From JBKHYG01 sp046565595 (GTDB lineage: Bacteria > Actinomycetota > AC-67): a DNA stretch of 18,052 bases. The notes beneath the pieces are model-generated. The model did not search any database. It had not been told where the DNA came from and saw only the letters and a program-made list of their open reading frames with translations. Location of the stretch: NCBI GenBank assembly GCA_046565595.1, contig JBKHYG010000037.1, positions 1 to 18,052 of the forward strand, given 5' to 3'. Position 1 is the stretch's first letter; the number at the start of each line of letters is the position of its first letter. Both the position numbers and the translations under genes were made by a program. Positions 15,362-18,052 of the stretch are shown piece after piece.

Positions 15362-15817
15362 CTAGGTCGGCGATCCGCCGGACTGGCCTGGGATCGGAGG
15401 CAGCCTGATCCGGAAGGGGATCCGGACGAACTCTTGATCGTCGATTGCAACCGCCCATGCGTAACCGGCGCCGGGTTCCAGTTCCATCGGTCCCAGGTTC
15501 ACCGCCAGCGGCATGCTGAGGGGGGCACCTGCAGGGAGCCCCACCGGCCGCCCGACCTCGAACTGAGTCCCGAAGCGAACCTCGTTTGGCGGCTCGCCGA
15601 GGGTTACCTGATGGCCGTCCTCGTCGGTCAAGCGCGCGCCTAGGGTGTGCCTCTCGTTGGCTTCTGACCAAGGGATGGTGATCTTGAAAGCGATCGCGTG
15701 GGTGAACGGCCCGGGTCCTGTGAAGGTCCATCCTCCGCCGCTGATGAAGAGCTTGCCGTCTGCGACCTGAGCATGATCACAGAGCAGCGCTGTGACCGAC
15801 CATCCGGTTGTTTCCAT
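15362..15817 (-). CDS. DUF6941-type protein
   Basis: This 151-residue soluble protein begins METTGWSVTALLCDHAQVAD, followed by GKLFISGGGWTFTGPGP and HAIAFKITIPW; this pattern of LLCDHA, a GGGW turn and an IPW segment is typical of a small actinobacterial family of unknown function (DUF6941, as I recall it). It looks like an all-beta fold with a C-terminal Pro-rich stretch. The start ATG 15817 fits the family N-terminus; a frame extension to 15961 has no similarity to anything and is ignored. It is the first gene of an apparent two-gene operon with the methyltransferase. No function is known. Confidence 0.82.
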   Translation of the reverse strand: METTGWSVTALLCDHAQVADGKLFISGGGWTFTGPGPFTHAIAFKITIPWSEANERHTLGARLTDEDGHQVTLGEPPNEVRFGTQFEVGRPVGLPAGAPLSMPLAVNLGPMELEPGAGYAWAVAIDDQEFVRIPFRIRLPPIPGQSGGSPT

Positions 15818-15949
15818 GGCGCCTACTACACCCCAGGGCCATCGACGATGCAACCAGGCGCGAAGATCAAGGACACCTTGCCCTCTCGCATCGATCACGA
15901 ATGGAGGGAGGGACCGATCCCCTATGTGGTCGAGTCGATCCTCTTCGAG

Positions 15950-15968
15950 CCTCACGGACATCGTGAGG
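15950..15968 (-). terminator. Short hairpin after the DUF305 gene
   Basis: Perfect 7-bp arms CCTCACG and CGTGAGG close a 5-base loop, 10 bases past the stop of the DUF305 gene on the minus strand. No T-run follows, so intrinsic termination is uncertain. It lies in the 161-bp gap before the DUF6941-type gene, where nothing else is seen. Confidence 0.4.
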
Positions 15969-15978
15969 TGTGCGGCTC

Positions 15979-16581
15979 CTATCCGGTCGTCGGGATCACG
16001 GGACAGGTTCGGATGCTGGTTCCCGGGAATTCTGGGACCGGACGAGCAGCGGCCTCTTCGGGCGTGTCGGCTGGTCCGTTCTCCTTGATGTCATCGATCA
16101 GCCATTGCATCTCCGCGATCTCGCGGTTCTGCGCCTTGATGATGCCCTCCGCCAACTGACAGACCCTCACATCCGAGATCTCGGAGTTCTCACTCGTCAG
16201 GATCGCTATCGAGTGGTGCGGGATCATGGCGCTCATATACGAACTATCCTGAACGGTCGCCTGCGTGCGGACCAGAACCGTGCCTGCAGCGATCATCAAG
16301 GCCGCCAGACCGATCAGACCGAGGTTGACGGCGAGCCGGTCGTACATGTCCCACATGTAGCCGAGCATGATGATGATCATGGCTCCGCCCATCACGATGC
16401 TCATGTAGACGCGGGTCTCGCTCCACTCGATGTGGGAGGCGGCGTAAGTGTTCACATAGGTGAGCGCATACATGGCCACTATCGCGGTCAGGATCATCCC
16501 GCCGAAGATGAGATACGGCTTCCATGGGCTGTCCATCTCGCGAGAGCCGTGGCCGGACTTAGATCTTGTGTCGGTGCGCAT
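15979..16581 (-). CDS. Membrane DUF305 protein
   Basis: This 200-residue protein has three hydrophobic helices (about 23-42, 58-76 and 84-105) followed by a DUF305 domain: the hallmark MIPHHSIAILTSE at 119-131 and a helix QNREIAEMQWLIDDI at 151-165. DUF305 is a ferritin-like helical family whose His pair suggests metal binding; some members sit beside copper-resistance genes, but its biochemical role is not established. The domain is probably extracytoplasmic. The start ATG 16581 has AAGGA 7 bases upstream; the longer frame to 16776 has no support. It is divergent from the SxxK hydrolase across a 183-bp gap in which I see no clear promoter. The C-terminal tail is Ala/Pro-rich. Confidence 0.88.
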   Translation of the reverse strand: MRTDTRSKSGHGSREMDSPWKPYLIFGGMILTAIVAMYALTYVNTYAASHIEWSETRVYMSIVMGGAMIIIMLGYMWDMYDRLAVNLGLIGLAALMIAAGTVLVRTQATVQDSSYMSAMIPHHSIAILTSENSEISDVRVCQLAEGIIKAQNREIAEMQWLIDDIKENGPADTPEEAAARPVPEFPGTSIRTCPVIPTTG

Positions 16582-16764
16582 GATCGTTCCTTGGGTCGCG
16601 GTCGGTTTCCTAACGATTGACTCATGGACACCTTCCCGGCGCTCCGACTGGCTAAACATGCCAGGCGCACTGGGGGCGTTGGTACACGGGCGGGAGTCCG
16701 GCGGGCAGGAGTGTCCGTCCGCGCCGTTGAACCTGTTGGTCTGACCACATCGAGGAGGACGATG

Positions 16765-18052
16765 ATGAGGAAGCACACCGTGATCTGGGCCGTCTGCGCA
16801 GCCCTGCTGGCGCTCGGCCTGCCGAGCGCCAGTTGGAGCGAGGAGGACCCGCCGAACGAGACCCAGATCCTCCTCGAAGAGTTACCCCAGATCGCGCAAC
16901 GCAGCGTCTTGTACTCGTTGCCACCCGACCCAGACTCTGCGATGGAAGCGATCATGTCGATGCCAGACGGGCTCGGCGATGTCGTCGCCATGCATCTCGG
17001 CCGCCTCTACCCGACCCCGGACGAATTCACCCCAGGTGTCGGTCCGCTCGTCGATCTGCTGCGTGCGCGCGCCGATCTGCTCCTCAGCGGTGAACATCGA
17101 GAGAAGAAGTTGCAGGACGCGATGGACTTCGAGGGCTCGATCCTGCTGCTGCCCTTCGACGCGACGATCGTCATCGTCATCATGCCTACCCAGGTCGTCG
17201 AATCCGATCCGGATGCGACCCCGCTTCCGGAGCGTCGAGTCGATCTCAGCCAGGTCACCTATCAGGTCAACGGTCGCACCCGCACGCTCGAGCAGTACAT
17301 GGAGGACGGGGCAACGAACGCGATCGGCTTCATGTACGACGGCGAGTTCATCTACGACGACTATCAGAACGGCTTCAACCCGAACACGCGACACCAGATG
17401 TGGTCGGTCACCAAATCCGTGACGACCGCGCTCGTCGGTATCGCGGTCGGAGAGGGCAAGATCGAGTCGATCTACGATCCGATCACTGCCTACCTGCCAG
17501 CGACCCAAGGTTCCGTATGGGAAGGCGTCACGATCGAGGATCTCCTACAGATGGAGTCGGGCACCTACTGGGTGGATGTTCCCGTGCACCAGCCTGAAGA
17601 GTTGATCCTGATGGGCATGGACTTCCACACCAACGGCCTCTACGGCATGACTCGCAACGATTATCTGCTCCAGTTGACTCGAGTCTCTGAACCCGGAGAG
17701 TTCTACCGGTACAACAGCGGTGATGCGCAGATGCTGGCGTGGTTGCTGGAAGAGGTATACGACCAGGCCTACGCCAACATCCTCAGCGAGAAGATCTGGC
17801 GTCCCGCTGGCATGGAGAGCGATGCGTTGGTGATGGTGGACCGGCTCGGACAGACCTTCGCTTCCATGGGGCTATTCGCCACGCCGCGAGACATGATCCG
17901 CTTCGGTGAGATCTTCCGCAACGGCGGACGGGCGCTGGACGGCACCCAGATCGTGCCGGAAGATTGGGTGATCGCTTCGCACAACTACGACAAGGAGAAC
18001 GGCGGCGGTCCACGCGGCTACATGTGGCCGAAGTGGTCCGACGGCTACACGG
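16765..18052 (+). CDS. Secreted serine hydrolase, class C beta-lactamase fold (partial)
   Basis: The first 429 residues are present; the end is beyond the window. A signal peptide occupies 1-26 (VIWAVCAALLALGL, cleavage near ASWS). Residues 27-175 are an acidic region with no recognised domain. The catalytic domain then shows the SxxK motif SVTK (Ser214, Lys217) in WSVTKSVTTALVG, a Tyr-Asn pair in YRYNSGD (Tyr316), and GLFATPRDMIRFG. This places it with serine esterases and 6-aminohexanoate-dimer-hydrolase-like enzymes rather than with true beta-lactamases. The C-terminal third box is not visible. ATG 16765 has GAGGAGG 6 bases upstream; ATG 16762 is less well spaced. It would act outside the membrane on an unknown ester, amide or peptide. 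Confidence 0.88.
   Translation, partial: MRKHTVIWAVCAALLALGLPSASWSEEDPPNETQILLEELPQIAQRSVLYSLPPDPDSAMEAIMSMPDGLGDVVAMHLGRLYPTPDEFTPGVGPLVDLLRARADLLLSGEHREKKLQDAMDFEGSILLLPFDATIVIVIMPTQVVESDPDATPLPERRVDLSQVTYQVNGRTRTLEQYMEDGATNAIGFMYDGEFIYDDYQNGFNPNTRHQMWSVTKSVTTALVGIAVGEGKIESIYDPITAYLPATQGSVWEGVTIEDLLQMESGTYWVDVPVHQPEELILMGMDFHTNGLYGMTRNDYLLQLTRVSEPGEFYRYNSGDAQMLAWLLEEVYDQAYANILSEKIWRPAGMESDALVMVDRLGQTFASMGLFATPRDMIRFGEIFRNGGRALDGTQIVPEDWVIASHNYDKENGGGPRGYMWPKWSDGYT

Larger units (their letters stand above)
1..18052. other. Window-wide absence of the tetranucleotide ACGT
   Basis: Reading every line and line junction, I found no ACGT in 18,052 bases. ACGA, ACGC and ACGG are all common, and so are CCGT, GCGT and TCGT, so neither AC-G nor CGT as such is avoided. 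GTAC, of the same composition, occurs about 30 times. The Asn-Val, Asp-Val, His-Val and Tyr-Val pairs examined use AAT, GAT, CAT or TAT before GTN. See the findings for interpretation. Confidence 0.85.

Noticed and set aside
15848..16159. Plus-strand frame beginning MQPGAKIKD in the gap before the DUF305 gene
   Set aside because: The start looks protein-like, but most of the frame runs antisense through the DUF305 gene and there is no ribosome site.
16617..16658. TTGACT with a downstream TAAACA as a promoter for the SxxK hydrolase
   Set aside because: The two elements are 30 bases apart, too far for a normal promoter.
1..18052. Absence of TTAA
   Set aside because: I also saw no TTAA, but Leu TTA, Phe TTT and stop TAA are rare in G+C-rich coding DNA, so codon use can explain it, unlike the loss of ACGT.

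Overview
The window is gene-dense, G+C-rich bacterial DNA (about 60% G+C by eye). Ile is nearly always ATC, GTG starts occur, and no intergenic gap exceeds about 200 bp. The gene set fits an uncultured actinomycete-like lineage: a DUF6941-type protein, a K+-independent membrane pyrophosphatase, actinobacterial-style sensor kinases, and a membrane DUF305 protein. I cannot name a genus. I saw no rRNA, tRNA, CRISPR array, IS element or phage gene.

Layout: (1) 1-1632, minus strand: a pabB-pabC pair for p-aminobenzoate (folate) synthesis, with pabC cut by the window edge. (2) 1828-3374, plus strand, divergent: a two-gene ABC-2 exporter (ATPase and permease, ATGA overlap) ending at a strong hairpin shared with a convergent small membrane protein gene. 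(3) 3458-5380, minus strand: a secreted CocE/X-Pro-type hydrolase followed by an 85-residue single-span protein; a nested inverted repeat lies between them. (4) 5433-6582: a secreted cupredoxin-like protein and an alpha/beta hydrolase, convergent and overlapping by 20 bp. (5) 6676-9307, plus strand: a 60-residue membrane peptide and hppA, the proton-pumping pyrophosphatase, with a perfect hairpin just upstream of hppA. (6) 9422-14776, plus strand: two sensor kinases flanking an arginine-type guanidino hydrolase that carries an N-terminal LOR/SDH domain. (7) 14733-16581, minus strand: a small methyltransferase, a DUF6941-type protein and a membrane DUF305 protein. (8) 16765 to the end, plus strand: a secreted SxxK serine hydrolase cut by the window edge.

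The genes look like housekeeping and envelope functions rather than one specialised island. Local partnerships I would defend are pabB/pabC, the ABC pair, and probably kinase/guanidino-hydrolase/kinase as a signal-plus-arginine-metabolism run.

The most striking signal belongs to no gene. Reading the whole window by eye I found no occurrence of the tetranucleotide ACGT, although a simple composition estimate gives several tens, and GTAC, with the same bases, occurs about 30 times. Codon choice follows this: the Asn-Val, Asp-Val, His-Val and Tyr-Val pairs I checked use AAT, GAT, CAT or TAT before GTN, while Asn elsewhere is nearly always AAC. This suggests a genome-wide ACGT-directed restriction, modification or mutation process.
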